A program made the translations under genes and the position numbers. From an uncultured Erwinia sp. (GTDB lineage: Bacteria > Pseudomonadota > Gammaproteobacteria > Enterobacterales > Enterobacteriaceae), in contig CAMIKG010000041.1 of NCBI GenBank assembly GCA_946221915.1, forward strand, positions 1-44,977: a stretch of DNA of 44,977 bases, read 5' to 3'. Shown here piece after piece: positions 33,619 to 42,480 of this stretch (the stretch's first letter is position 1; each line of letters opens with the position of its first letter). Below the pieces are notes generated by a model. That model made no database searches. It had not been told where the DNA came from and saw nothing but the letters and a program-made list of their open reading frames with translations.

Positions 33619-35846
33619 ACGGCTCGCTCCTGAGATAATGATGATGGCGTGGACGCCGTGGTGACCACGGCAGCAGTGGCGCGGCGGCGCAGGCGACGTT
33701 CACCCACCAGCAGCTGGAAGATGGCGATAACCAGCAACATCACCACGATTAGCACCGAAGAATAGGCAATCGCCACGCCATACTCGCCATTCTCCACCAG
33801 CCCGACGATATAGGAGGTGGCCATGTTGTACTGGGCGCTGACGAGGAAGATCACCGCGCTGATTGAGGTAATCGCGCGCACGAAGGCGTACACCAGCGCC
33901 GCGCTGATCGCGGGTTTCAGCAGCGGCAGCACCACTTTGCGCAGCGTGCGGAAGCTGTTGGCGCCAAGAGTCAGCGAAGCTTCATCGAGACTTTTATCCA
34001 GCTGATTCATCGCCGCGATGCCACCGCGCACACCAACCGGCATATTGCGGAAGACAAAACAGGCCACCAGAATCAGCGCGGTGCCGGTAATCTCCAGCGG
34101 CGGCAGGTTGTAGGCCATCACATAGCTGACGCCAATCACCGTGCCGGGAATGGCGAAACTGAGCATCAGCAGGAATTCGAAGGTCTGACGGCCGACAAAT
34201 TTCTGCCGCACGATCAGCCAGGCGGTAAGCAGGCCGACGACCGCCGTCAGCGGCGCGGCAATCAGCGCGATCTCCAGCGTGGTCCAGAACGAGTTCCAGG
34301 CGACGCCGCTCCACACCAGCTGCCCGTCACTGAGGCTGATGCGGAAGGCACGGATGTAGTGATCCAGCGTCAGGGCGTCATTCAGCCCCCACGACTGAAC
34401 AAAACCGCCGACCAGAATCATGCCGTAGATCACCAGCGTAAACAGACCCCACGGCACCACCATGCCATACACGCCATAACGCAGCGGGCGCGGCAGCTGC
34501 GCATGCTGGCCGCCGTCGCCTTTACCGGTGACGGTGGCGAAGTTTTTGCCGGACAGCCACAGCCGCTGGACAATAAACGCCGTCAGGGTAAAACACAGCA
34601 GGATCATCGCCAGCACCGCCGCGCGACTGGGATCGTTCTGCGCCCCCACGACCGAGAAGAAGATTTCGGTGGAAAGCACACCATGGCTGCCGCCCAGCAC
34701 CATCGGATTGCCGAAATCCGCCATGCTTTCGATAAAGCTGATCAGAAACGCGTTGGCTAACCCCGGCGCCATCAGCGGCAGCGACACGCGGGAAAAGGTG
34801 CGCCAGCGGCTGGCACGCAGCGTCTGCGACGCCTCCTCCATTGAAGGACTGACGCCCTCCACCACGCCAATCAGCACCAGAAAGGCGATCGGCGTAAACG
34901 AGAGCACCTGCGCGATCCAGATACCGGTCAGGCCATACAGCCAGCGCCCCGGCTCAATGCCAAACAGCGCCGCCAGCTGGGTGGTGACCACCCCGGAACG
35001 GCCAAACAGCAGGATCAGCGCCAGACCAATCACAAACGGCGGCGTGATAATCGGCAGGATGGTCAGCAGGCGCAGCGCCTTTTTGCAGGGAAACGCGGTG
35101 CGCGTTGCCGCGAGAGCAAACGCCAGTCCCAGCAGCGTCGAACCCGTTGCGGTCATCAGCGCCAGCAGCAGCGTGCGCCAGGCGGTACCACAGCTGCCGC
35201 CGCTGAAACAGCCAAGGCTCCAGATGGCCGGGTCCTGCAGGTTGCTCAGCAGGCCATCGGGCTGGAAACTGCCATCGACATCCTGCACCGATACCACAAA
35301 CAGACTCAGTACCGGATAAAGCACAAAGGTGCTGACCAGCGCCACCAGCAGCACAATCGCCGCCACCACAAACGCATCGCCTTTCAGCACCCCGCGTTCA
35401 GCGAGGGCAAAAGCGAACAGCACCAGAAAGGTGGTCAGCAGCAGTAGCGCACCCGCGCCCATTGCAGGCTGGCCCTGCGCCAGTGGGCCAAACAGGTTTT
35501 CCAGCCACAGCCAGTTCCAGCCGCTGTAGCCGATGGCATGCCCTTCCAGCAACAGAAACAACACGCCCGCCGCGCTGAACAGCAGCAATAAGCCGCTGCG
35601 CAGTCGCCCTGGCGACAGCAGCACGCAACCCGCACAGCCCAGCCACAGCAAAACCGTCACCGCCAGCCAGGGCTGCTGAAAGACGGCGATCTGCCACAGC
35701 GCAGGTGCGCTGGCGGCATCGAACCAGAGAGAGAGTAACCAGCCGCCGCTGAAGAAACCGGCTTCGAGGCTGTACCACGGCAGCAGCGTCAGCGTGACGG
35801 CACCGGCGATCAGTGCAGCGGTTAAACGGCGATTATACGCATTCAT
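33615..35846 (-). CDS. Fused ABC permease (AfuB/FbpB-like)
   Basis: A 743-residue inner-membrane permease in which two BPD_transp_1 halves are fused. An N-terminal run of six hydrophobic segments (~1-190) is followed by permease half one (~235-430, with EEASQTLRASRWRTFSRVSLPLMAPG as EAA loop) and half two (~525-730, with DEASLTLGANSFRTLRKVVLPLLKPA). Fused double permeases are typical of the FbpB/AfuB class. ATG 35846 is preferred over TTG 35849. Together with the binding protein at 35942 and the ATPase it makes a complete importer. Confidence 0.92.
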   Translation of the reverse strand: MNAYNRRLTAALIAGAVTLTLLPWYSLEAGFFSGGWLLSLWFDAASAPALWQIAVFQQPWLAVTVLLWLGCAGCVLLSPGRLRSGLLLLFSAAGVLFLLLEGHAIGYSGWNWLWLENLFGPLAQGQPAMGAGALLLLTTFLVLFAFALAERGVLKGDAFVVAAIVLLVALVSTFVLYPVLSLFVVSVQDVDGSFQPDGLLSNLQDPAIWSLGCFSGGSCGTAWRTLLLALMTATGSTLLGLAFALAATRTAFPCKKALRLLTILPIITPPFVIGLALILLFGRSGVVTTQLAALFGIEPGRWLYGLTGIWIAQVLSFTPIAFLVLIGVVEGVSPSMEEASQTLRASRWRTFSRVSLPLMAPGLANAFLISFIESMADFGNPMVLGGSHGVLSTEIFFSVVGAQNDPSRAAVLAMILLCFTLTAFIVQRLWLSGKNFATVTGKGDGGQHAQLPRPLRYGVYGMVVPWGLFTLVIYGMILVGGFVQSWGLNDALTLDHYIRAFRISLSDGQLVWSGVAWNSFWTTLEIALIAAPLTAVVGLLTAWLIVRQKFVGRQTFEFLLMLSFAIPGTVIGVSYVMAYNLPPLEITGTALILVACFVFRNMPVGVRGGIAAMNQLDKSLDEASLTLGANSFRTLRKVVLPLLKPAISAALVYAFVRAITSISAVIFLVSAQYNMATSYIVGLVENGEYGVAIAYSSVLIVVMLLVIAIFQLLVGERRLRRRATAAVVTTASTPSSLSQERAV

Positions 35847-35941
35847 CAAACACCCCGACCTGAGTATTCAGGCTGAAGCGGACATCAGGCTCACGCCACC
35901 GCGGTTCAGCAATAATGGACGTCGCGACTAGCCGATCACGC

Positions 35942-36970
35942 TTACTGCGCGCTGGCGCCGATCTCTTTGTCCCAGCGGCTCAGCAGGGCTTTGCGTTTAG
36001 CCGAATCGCCATAGGTTTTGAAGTCGTAATCGATCAGTTTGATGTTCTCAAAGCGCGGCGCGTGTTCTGAAATCTGCGCTTCGCGGTTAGACGGCAGCTG
36101 GAAAGATTTGGCGTCTTTCATATGCGACTGCGCTTCCGCGCTCAGCGCCCAGTCATACCAGACTTTGGCGTTCGCCAGGTTACGCGCACCTTTAACAATC
36201 GACATCGAGCCAATCTCATAGCCGGTTCCCTCGCACGGGGCGACCGTCTCAATCGGGAAGCCATCCACCTGCATCGCCACCGCATCATGCATAAACACGA
36301 TGCCCACCGTAGTTTCGCCGCGCGCCGCCGCTTTTACCGGCGCAGAACCGGACTTGGTGTACTGCGAGATATTGCTGTTCAGCTTTTTCAGATAATCGAA
36401 GGCCTTGTCTTCACCCATAATCTGCACCAGCGTCGCCAGCGTGTTATAGGCGGTGCCGGAAGAGTTCGGGTTGGCAATCTGAATCTCCCCTTTCAGCGCC
36501 GGGTCGAGCAGATCGGCCCAGCAGGCTGGCGCTTTCAGCTTTTTATCCGCCAGCAATTTGGTGTTGTAACCCCAGCCCAGCGCCCCGGCATAAATCCCCA
36601 CCGTGCGGTAACCGGAAATCTCCGCCTGCTTTTGCGCCCAGTCATGCTGCTGTGGCAGCAGCGGTGATTTATACACCTGGCTCAGCCCCTCGTCTGCCGC
36701 CTGCATATGTGGATCGCCGGTCCCGGCCCACCAGATATCGGTCCGCGGATTACGTGCTTCGCTGCGCAGTCTGGCATACGCCTCCCCGGCGGAAAGGCGC
36801 ACCATATTCACTTTGATGTCGGGATGCGCCTTGCTGAAAACCGTGGTCATCTGTTCACAGACCACCACATCCGCAGAGCAAATCATATTCAGGTTACCCG
36901 CCGCCGAAGCAGCCAGCGGCAGCGAGGTGCTACCCACAGCGATCACAGCGAGCAGAGAGAGGTTACGCAT
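35942..36970 (-). CDS. ABC substrate-binding protein, AfuA-like
   Basis: A 342-residue periplasmic binding protein. Signal peptide MRNLSLLAVIAVGSTSLPLAASA, then NLNMICSADVVVCEQMTTVF, TDIWWAGTGDPHMQAADEG, IANPNSSGTAYNTLATLVQ and VGIVFMHDAVAMQ. The overall layout is that of the FbpA/AfuA group. AfuA of Actinobacillus pleuropneumoniae, once called a ferric-ion protein, was shown to bind hexose phosphates, and this gene sits with a phosphatase, so organic phosphate is the likelier ligand. ATG 36970 has AAGGAG 6 bases upstream; the longer frame to 37033 runs into the operator. Expressed divergently from the LacI gene. Confidence 0.9.
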   Translation of the reverse strand: MRNLSLLAVIAVGSTSLPLAASAAGNLNMICSADVVVCEQMTTVFSKAHPDIKVNMVRLSAGEAYARLRSEARNPRTDIWWAGTGDPHMQAADEGLSQVYKSPLLPQQHDWAQKQAEISGYRTVGIYAGALGWGYNTKLLADKKLKAPACWADLLDPALKGEIQIANPNSSGTAYNTLATLVQIMGEDKAFDYLKKLNSNISQYTKSGSAPVKAAARGETTVGIVFMHDAVAMQVDGFPIETVAPCEGTGYEIGSMSIVKGARNLANAKVWYDWALSAEAQSHMKDAKSFQLPSNREAQISEHAPRFENIKLIDYDFKTYGDSAKRKALLSRWDKEIGASAQ

Positions 36971-37026
36971 GGTGTTCTCCTTGGTTTGCAGGGTTGCGCT
37001 TCTGTGGCGCTTTTTTTTGCACGTCT

Positions 37027-37044
37027 TTTGCACAGATGTGCAAA
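37027..37044. promoter_or_regulatory. LacI-type operator O1
   Basis: TTTGCACAGATGTGCAAA, an 18-bp palindrome with only the central pair unmatched, 56 bp upstream of the binding-protein start. Paired with an almost identical site at 37136. Confidence 0.72.
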
Positions 37045-37135
37045 GTAGTAGAGAACAGCAAACAGGCTGTCAATTGGCTTGTTAAGCAATTGAGACTCAC
37101 CGTCACAAAAATGAAACATTTTATGTACAATTCAT

Positions 37136-37153
37136 TTTGCACAGCTTTGCAAA
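37136..37153. promoter_or_regulatory. LacI-type operator O2
   Basis: TTTGCACAGCTTTGCAAA, differing from O1 at two positions in the centre. It lies 44 bp before the LacI start; 109 bp separate the two centres, compatible with looping or separate control of the divergent promoters. Confidence 0.72.
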
Positions 37154-37197
37154 GTGAGGCAGACTCACTACACCTTTTGCTGGCGGGATGATGGGCA

Positions 37198-38232
37198 ATG
37201 AATCAAGCGAAAACGGTGGTCAGTGCGCAGGACGTGGCCGACCGCGCGGGCGTCTCACGCTCGGCGGTGTCGCGCACTTTCACGCCTGGCGCCAGCGTCT
37301 CGGACGCCACCCGTGCGCGGGTGCTGAAAGCGGCGGAAGAGCTGGGTTATCACGTCAACCATCTGGCGCGCGGACTGGTACGCAACCGCAGCGGGATTGT
37401 CTGCCTGATCGTCTCGGAGCTGGCGACGCCGTACCGCGCCAGTCTGGTGAGCTGGCTGAGCCAGTTCCTGCAGGAAGCGGGCAAAGTGGCGATGCTGATA
37501 AATACCGACAGATCCGATCACAGCGTCTCGCTGGCGCTGCAGCAGGCGATTAACTTCCGCGCCGATGCCTCGATTATTCTCTCCGGCATGCCCGACCGCG
37601 CCATCACCCGCCTGTGTTACAAACATGGTCAGCGGCTGGTGTTGATCAATCGCGACGAAGCGCTGCCCGGCTCACTCAGTATCAACCTCGATTCCCGCGC
37701 AGCCGCCAGTATGGCGGTGATGGCGTTTCTGCGCGCCGGTTGTCGTCATCTGGCGTTTGCCAACTCGCTGGCCGGCACGCCCAGCCTGATGAAACGGGAA
37801 AACGATTTTCTTGCGGCGGCGCAACAGGCCGGATTGCCGGTGACCGTGGAGCGCTTCGGCTCCACTTCCTACGAAAGTGGTCAGATCCTGGCGCATCGCC
37901 TGCTGACACGCCATGAACGCCCGGACGCCGTGTTCTGCGTTACCGACCTGCTGGCCTGCGGTTTTATGGATGAGGCGCGCCATCGCTTCGCGCTGCGCGT
38001 GCCGGAGGATCTGTGCGTGGTGGGTTACGATAATATTCCGCAGTCTGGCTGGTCATCCTATAACCTGACCACCTTTGCCCAGCCTGCTGAGCAGTTCGCC
38101 CGTGATGCCGTGCAGTGGCTGATGCGCGAAGAGCAAAATGAACGCGAAGAGACACCGCGCGCAGAGCAGCAAACGGCCAGCCAGATTTATCAGGCGGAGG
38201 TGGTCTGGCGGGGATCAGTACGTGGCGCTTAG
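37198..38232 (+). CDS. LacI-family transcriptional regulator
   Basis: A 344-residue repressor. The N-terminal HTH and hinge (~residues 8-60: SAQDVADRAGVSRSAVSRTF, then AAEELGYHVNHLARGLVRNRSG) precede a periplasmic-binding-like sugar domain (~65-335). The latter includes VCLIVSELATPYRASLVSWL, INLDSRAAASMAVMAFL and VVGYDNIPQSGWSSYNLTTF. It is divergent from the ABC importer/phosphatase operon, and the two 18-bp palindromes in the shared promoter region are its probable operators. The effector should be the imported compound or its dephosphorylated product. Confidence 0.93.
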   Translation: MNQAKTVVSAQDVADRAGVSRSAVSRTFTPGASVSDATRARVLKAAEELGYHVNHLARGLVRNRSGIVCLIVSELATPYRASLVSWLSQFLQEAGKVAMLINTDRSDHSVSLALQQAINFRADASIILSGMPDRAITRLCYKHGQRLVLINRDEALPGSLSINLDSRAAASMAVMAFLRAGCRHLAFANSLAGTPSLMKRENDFLAAAQQAGLPVTVERFGSTSYESGQILAHRLLTRHERPDAVFCVTDLLACGFMDEARHRFALRVPEDLCVVGYDNIPQSGWSSYNLTTFAQPAEQFARDAVQWLMREEQNEREETPRAEQQTASQIYQAEVVWRGSVRGA

Positions 38233-38270
38233 CGGCGTGACGGCCTCTGTTGCTACCGCCACGCGATCCG

Positions 38271-39017
38271 TTATGCTGCGGGCGTCGTCGCTGCTGCTGC
38301 CGTCTGCGTTTGCTCGACTGGCTGCGTTTCCGTGGTCTGGGATTCACTCTGTTTAGCGGACTGCGTTTCCGTAGAGGTTGACCCGGACTGCTGTGCAGAG
38401 TCGGTTTCCGCTGACGCTGAACTGCTCTGCTGCGCGGACTGCGTTTCCGCTGACGTTGAACTGCTCTGCTGCGCAGACTGGGTTTCCGCTGACGATGAAC
38501 TGGTCTGTTGCGCAGACTGGGTTTCCGTTGACGATGAAGCGCTCTGCTGCGCAGACTGCGTCTCCATCTGCTGCGCTTCGCTGCTCTGCTTCGCCTGCTC
38601 CTGCGGCGCCTGCGCTTCCTGCACCTTCTTCACCGGCTCGCTTTTCTGCTCGATAAACTCGGGTTTGGTCTTCGTCACGGTATAGACGACATGCTTCACG
38701 GTCTCACTGTTGGTGGTGACCTTGATCGGCGAAATCGACACGCGGCCGATAATGGAACGGGCGTAACCACCAATATCATGTGAGCCAGCAGGAATACTCA
38801 GCGTCAGACTGCCACCCTTTTCCAGCGCACCGGCATCATTGCCATCCACGGTGACAAACACTGTCGTGCCATCCTCTGTTGGCGCCGGAACATGGGTAAC
38901 GGTCACCAGCGTATTACCGGTCGAGAAATCAGCCACCGGTCCAGTGGGCGCAGGTTTGGCACACCCCGTCAAAGTAAAAACGGCGGCAACAGCAGTCAGA
39001 GTAAAACAGCGAATCAT
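38271..39017 (-). CDS. Lipoprotein with 13-residue Ser/Gln/Thr repeats
   Basis: A 248-residue lipoprotein. The signal sequence MIRCFTLTAVAAVFTLTGC ends in a lipobox, and Ala-Lys after the cysteine gives no inner-membrane-retention Asp. Residues ~25-120 form a small beta-rich domain with a PEGA-like carrier region (DGNDAGALEKGGSLTLSIPAG). The C-terminus is a low-complexity tail of tandem 13-residue units of type ETQSAQQSSSTSA. ATG 39017 is favoured by the signal sequence and a GGAG 11 bases upstream. Function is unknown; the flexible tail could span the periplasm or extend from the outer membrane. Confidence 0.85.
   Translation of the reverse strand: MIRCFTLTAVAAVFTLTGCAKPAPTGPVADFSTGNTLVTVTHVPAPTEDGTTVFVTVDGNDAGALEKGGSLTLSIPAGSHDIGGYARSIIGRVSISPIKVTTNSETVKHVVYTVTKTKPEFIEQKSEPVKKVQEAQAPQEQAKQSSEAQQMETQSAQQSASSSTETQSAQQTSSSSAETQSAQQSSSTSAETQSAQQSSSASAETDSAQQSGSTSTETQSAKQSESQTTETQPVEQTQTAAAATTPAA
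38331..38564 (-). repeat. 39-bp tandem repeat inside lipoprotein gene
   Basis: Six complete in-frame units of 39 bp, each starting at an ETQ or ETD codon triplet, plus a decayed seventh. The period is constant at 13 codons, so copy-number change keeps the frame. Confidence 0.85.
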
Positions 39018-39239
39018 GGTGCGAAGGTGCTCCTGTGAGGTGGTAATTAGCTCGCAGTGCAATGATAAAGGATAATGAGACTCAGATGCACGTCTGACAC
39101 CCTGAACTCGGAGTTTTCTCTGTGACAAGCTGTTAATCGTTGAACATGAAAGCGTTAAAGCAGTAACGACCCCGCCTTAGCCGTTGAACGGAAGCAGCCA
39201 GGCCGTCCTGTGCCACGTGGCGGCGAATAAACCGGCAGC

Positions 39240-40043
39240 TTATTGCGTGTTACCGTCGCTAACCGGGATCACCGAGCCGTTGTAGTGCTGGCGGATATAC
39301 TGCGCCACCTGCGGCGAAGTCAGATCTTTTGCCAGCTGCAGAATACGCGGATCGTTCACCAGTTTCGGCGTAGTCACCAGTAAATTGGCGTAAGGGTTAT
39401 GCTCGGCCGTTTCCAGCACAATCGCATCTTTGGCGGGCGTCAGCCCGGCCTCCAGCGCATAGTTGCCGTTAATAATGGCGGCATCCACATCATCCAGCGC
39501 GCGCGGCAGCTGTGGCGCTTCCGCCTGCACTATTTTAATTTTCTTCGGGTTATCCGTGATATCCGCTGGAGTCACCAGCGTCGCGCCTGCGGCGCCCTGC
39601 GCCCTGAGACCAATCAGGCCATTTTTCTGCAACAGCCACAGCGCACGGCTGAGATTGGTGGTGTTATTTGGCACGGCGATTTGTGCCCCTTCAGGCAACT
39701 GCGCCAGCGACTTCACCTTACGTGAATAGAGTCCCAGCGGCTCAATATGCACACTGGCGGCGACGCTAAAGGTTTTACCCAGCGCTTTTTCCTGATCTTT
39801 CAGGTAGGGCAGGTGCTGAAAATAGTTAGCGTCGACATCGCCGGAGGCCAGTAATTCATTCGGATTCAGTCCACCGCTTAGCTCAATCACTTTAATATCC
39901 AGTGACGGATCAAGTGTCTGCACATATTCGAGAATTTGCGCATGGGGCACCGGATCGGCCGCCACCCGTAACGGCGCAGCAGGTAAACTTTGCGCCACCA
40001 GCAGCGCCAGCCCGGCCAGCGCATAAAAGGGAGTTTTCATCAT
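39240..40043 (-). CDS. MetQ/NlpA-family substrate-binding protein, non-lipidated
   Basis: A 267-residue binding protein of the MetQ/NlpA family. Key segments are PVPHAQILEYVQTL, GDVDANYFQHLPYL, ALWLLQKNGLIGL and VDAAIINGNYALEAGL. The signal peptide (TPFYALAGLALLVAQSLPAA) lacks the lipobox cysteine that anchors MetQ, so this protein should be free in the periplasm. Its ATG overlaps the stop of the dioxygenase gene (ATGA). No MetN ATPase or MetI permease is nearby, so it must share a transporter or act as a sensor. Ligands of the family are methionine-like amino acids. Confidence 0.87.
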   Translation of the reverse strand: MMKTPFYALAGLALLVAQSLPAAPLRVAADPVPHAQILEYVQTLDPSLDIKVIELSGGLNPNELLASGDVDANYFQHLPYLKDQEKALGKTFSVAASVHIEPLGLYSRKVKSLAQLPEGAQIAVPNNTTNLSRALWLLQKNGLIGLRAQGAAGATLVTPADITDNPKKIKIVQAEAPQLPRALDDVDAAIINGNYALEAGLTPAKDAIVLETAEHNPYANLLVTTPKLVNDPRILQLAKDLTSPQVAQYIRQHYNGSVIPVSDGNTQ

Positions 40044-41089
40044 TTTATCGTTTCCGCCTGTTGCTGACTTTGTTGATTATTAAGGTATTCCGCATAATAG
40101 CGGCGTGCGACTTCAGGGTGCGAACGCAGCCGCCCTTTCAAATAGTTCCAGCCCACGTCACGCAGCAAGGGGTTCAGCGGATCGCTGGCCGGCCCCCCGG
40201 CAAGACGCGCCAGCGGTTCCGGTAGCTGATAAACAGGCACCACGGCATCCAGTTGTGCGCCGAGGAAAAAGGCCACCGACAGGCGCTCCTGATGCGCCTG
40301 CGGAGACACCACGCGATGCACCGTCGCGCGCAAATAACCATTGGTGGCCAATTCCAGCAGTTCGCCAATATTCACCACAAAAGAACCCGGCAGCGGCGAT
40401 GCGGCAACCCAGTTGTCGGGCGTCAGCTCCACCTGCAATCCCTCCTGGTCATCCTGCAGCAGCAGCGTCAGAAAGCCGGAGTCTTTATGGGCGCCCACTC
40501 CCTGACGCGACTGCTCACTGCTGCGGCCGGGATAACGAATTAATTTAACGTGCTCATTCGGGTGGGTGCCGTAAAGTTTGTCGAAAGCATGACGCGGTAA
40601 CGACAGCGCTTCGGCAAACGCACGCAGTAACTCCAGCGCCACGGCCGTCATCTGCTGCTGCCACTGCGTGAGCACCGATTGCAGTTCCGGCAGTGCAGCA
40701 GGCCACTGGTTCGGCCCCTGCAACCGCGACCACAGCGGTGCGTTGTCGCTCTGTATCGGCTCACGCTCCGCGCCAATATCAAACTGTTCACGGAAATCGG
40801 GCTGACTGCGGGTAATTTCCGATCCTTCCAGGTTATAACCGCGAAAATGTGGCGAGTTGGCCATTTTCACCCGCAGCTTTTCATCCAGCGGCAAAGCAAA
40901 AAAAGCGCGCGACACTCGCTGAACCTCATTTAACAATTGCTGATCGATACCGTGGTGGATGAGATAAAAGAACCCCACGTCACGGGCAGCCTGACTTAAT
41001 GTTGCCAGAAATTGCTGGCGCTGTTTTTCATTACCGTTCAGCAAGGAAAAATCAATAACCGGAAGTTGCAAGGCAGTGGCGTCGCTCAT
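40040..41089 (-). CDS. 2-Oxoglutarate/Fe(II) dioxygenase, IPNS-like
   Basis: A 349-residue non-heme iron oxygenase of the isopenicillin-N-synthase-like family. The N-terminal DIOX_N domain (~7-110: LPVIDFSLLNG, GFFYLIHHGIDQQL, FRGYNLEGSE) precedes the jelly-roll. That domain carries the iron ligands H-x-D in VGAHKDSGFLTLLLQD and the distal His in RATVHRVVSP, and the 2-oxoglutarate Arg in RLSVAFFLG. It is cytosolic. It forms an overlapping two-gene operon with the MetQ-like binding protein, hinting that the oxidised substrate is an imported amino-acid-like compound. Confidence 0.9.
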   Translation of the reverse strand: MSDATALQLPVIDFSLLNGNEKQRQQFLATLSQAARDVGFFYLIHHGIDQQLLNEVQRVSRAFFALPLDEKLRVKMANSPHFRGYNLEGSEITRSQPDFREQFDIGAEREPIQSDNAPLWSRLQGPNQWPAALPELQSVLTQWQQQMTAVALELLRAFAEALSLPRHAFDKLYGTHPNEHVKLIRYPGRSSEQSRQGVGAHKDSGFLTLLLQDDQEGLQVELTPDNWVAASPLPGSFVVNIGELLELATNGYLRATVHRVVSPQAHQERLSVAFFLGAQLDAVVPVYQLPEPLARLAGGPASDPLNPLLRDVGWNYLKGRLRSHPEVARRYYAEYLNNQQSQQQAETIK

Positions 41090-41559
41090 TATTTATCCTC
41101 TGAATCGAAGCATGATATTTACCTTGCCACTCCGTTGTGGGCTTAACTACCACATAATCATGCTATGGATATGCACTGCGCGGGATATATTTATGTTCTC
41201 CCGTCGAGGGGTAACGCGGCAGGTGAAGCGGATAGAGCGTCACCACTGGAATCACAGGGAAAATATTTTACGCAGGTTAACCAATACTGCAGACACCGTT
41301 TTTTTCTCACATTGTTTATTTTCGGCTAATGCATGCTGCGCATGTTGATAGCTATTTTTCTGCATTCCTCACCGGTCAGAATGGATTCCCCGCGAGGAAA
41401 AGTTATGCCATATTCACCTACTTATAAACACAGGGTTGCCCGGCTCATCCGCCCAAGCGAATGATGCCTGATTTCGCCGTGTCGCAATGCGTTATTTAAT
41501 AAGCGCCGCATGCCGCTGCGTTTATATTATTTACCAATATAGTGATATCGAGGTTAATT
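41090..41559. other. Intergenic region, dioxygenase / DUF1684
   Basis: 470 bp. Nested inverted repeats AGCATGAT (41109-41116)/ATCATGCT (41157-41164) and GTGG/CCAC lie just upstream of the dioxygenase start and may be an operator. The 90-codon frame at 41076-41348 overlaps the dioxygenase start and is rejected. Nothing else is recognised. Confidence 0.45.
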
Positions 41560-42393
41560 ATGAGCGTAGCTGCCACAGAGGATAAGTATCGCACCACCGT
41601 TAGCGCACAAGACCGCAACAAGACGTTTTATCACGAGTGGGAAAACTGGCATCAGGCGCACCTGGCGCGGCTGGCCGACCCTTACGGCTTTCTGGCCATC
41701 ACCGGCCTGCACTGGATCGATGCGAATCCGCAGCAGTTCGATGGCGTGCCGGGCGCGTGGCAGACACGTAATAACGAAGTGGTGGTGACGCTGGCAGCGG
41801 GTGAAAACTTAAGCTGGCAGGGAAAAACCCTTAGCGGCGAATTCAGCTTTGGCGAACTCACGGATAACACCTCGCTGTATGCAGAATATGGTGAGACGAA
41901 ACTCGAAGTGGCGCGCCGCAGCGGCCTGTATCTGTTAAGACCGCGTAATCCGGACTACAAAACGCTGCAGGAATTCAACGGCGTACCGGCGTATTACCCC
42001 GATCCCGCCTGGCGGATCGAGGCACAGTTTACCCGTTATCCGCAGCCGCAAGATGTGACGGTTAACGCAGTGGCGCCGGGCATCACCCATCTTTACAGCG
42101 CACCGGGCTATATCGAGTTTACGCTGCAGGGTAAAACCGTGCGTCTCACGGCTTTCGCGGCCGGGGAAAATTTACAGCTGCTGTTTACCGACAAAACCTC
42201 CGGGAAAACGACGTCAGATAAACAACGCGCCCTGACTGTCGCGCCGCCGGATGCCAGCGGTCGCGTGCTGCTGGACTTTAACCGCGCGATTAACCTGATG
42301 TGCGCCTATACCCCGGCGGCCACCTGCCCGCTGCCGCCGCCGGAAAACCACATCCCGCTGGCGATCGAAGCAGGCGAAAAGATTTACGCCTGA
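41560..42393 (+). CDS. DUF1684 protein
   Basis: A 277-residue protein of the DUF1684 family. The family is recognised from WHQAHLARLADPYGFLAITGLHWID near the N-terminus, the repeated beta-strand segments, VPAYYPDPAWRIEAQFTRYP in the middle, LLFTDKTSGKTT, and the conserved end LDFNRAINLMCAY with PLPPPENHIPLAIEAGE. There is no signal peptide. ATG 41560 follows GAGG at 5 bases; the upstream ATG 41542 is not supported. No enzymatic role has been firmly assigned to the family that I can cite. It is convergent with a TetR regulator. Confidence 0.85.
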   Translation: MSVAATEDKYRTTVSAQDRNKTFYHEWENWHQAHLARLADPYGFLAITGLHWIDANPQQFDGVPGAWQTRNNEVVVTLAAGENLSWQGKTLSGEFSFGELTDNTSLYAEYGETKLEVARRSGLYLLRPRNPDYKTLQEFNGVPAYYPDPAWRIEAQFTRYPQPQDVTVNAVAPGITHLYSAPGYIEFTLQGKTVRLTAFAAGENLQLLFTDKTSGKTTSDKQRALTVAPPDASGRVLLDFNRAINLMCAYTPAATCPLPPPENHIPLAIEAGEKIYA

Positions 42394-42480
42394 TCGGCCA
42401 CCGCGTGCGGCCAGCGGTTCATCATCAAAGAGTGAATCGCTGGCGCATACTCACGCAGCACTTCGTACACGCAGTGAGCG

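Noticed and set aside
41076..41348. 90-codon frame overlapping the dioxygenase start
   Set aside because: It begins inside another gene's start region and has no family resemblance.
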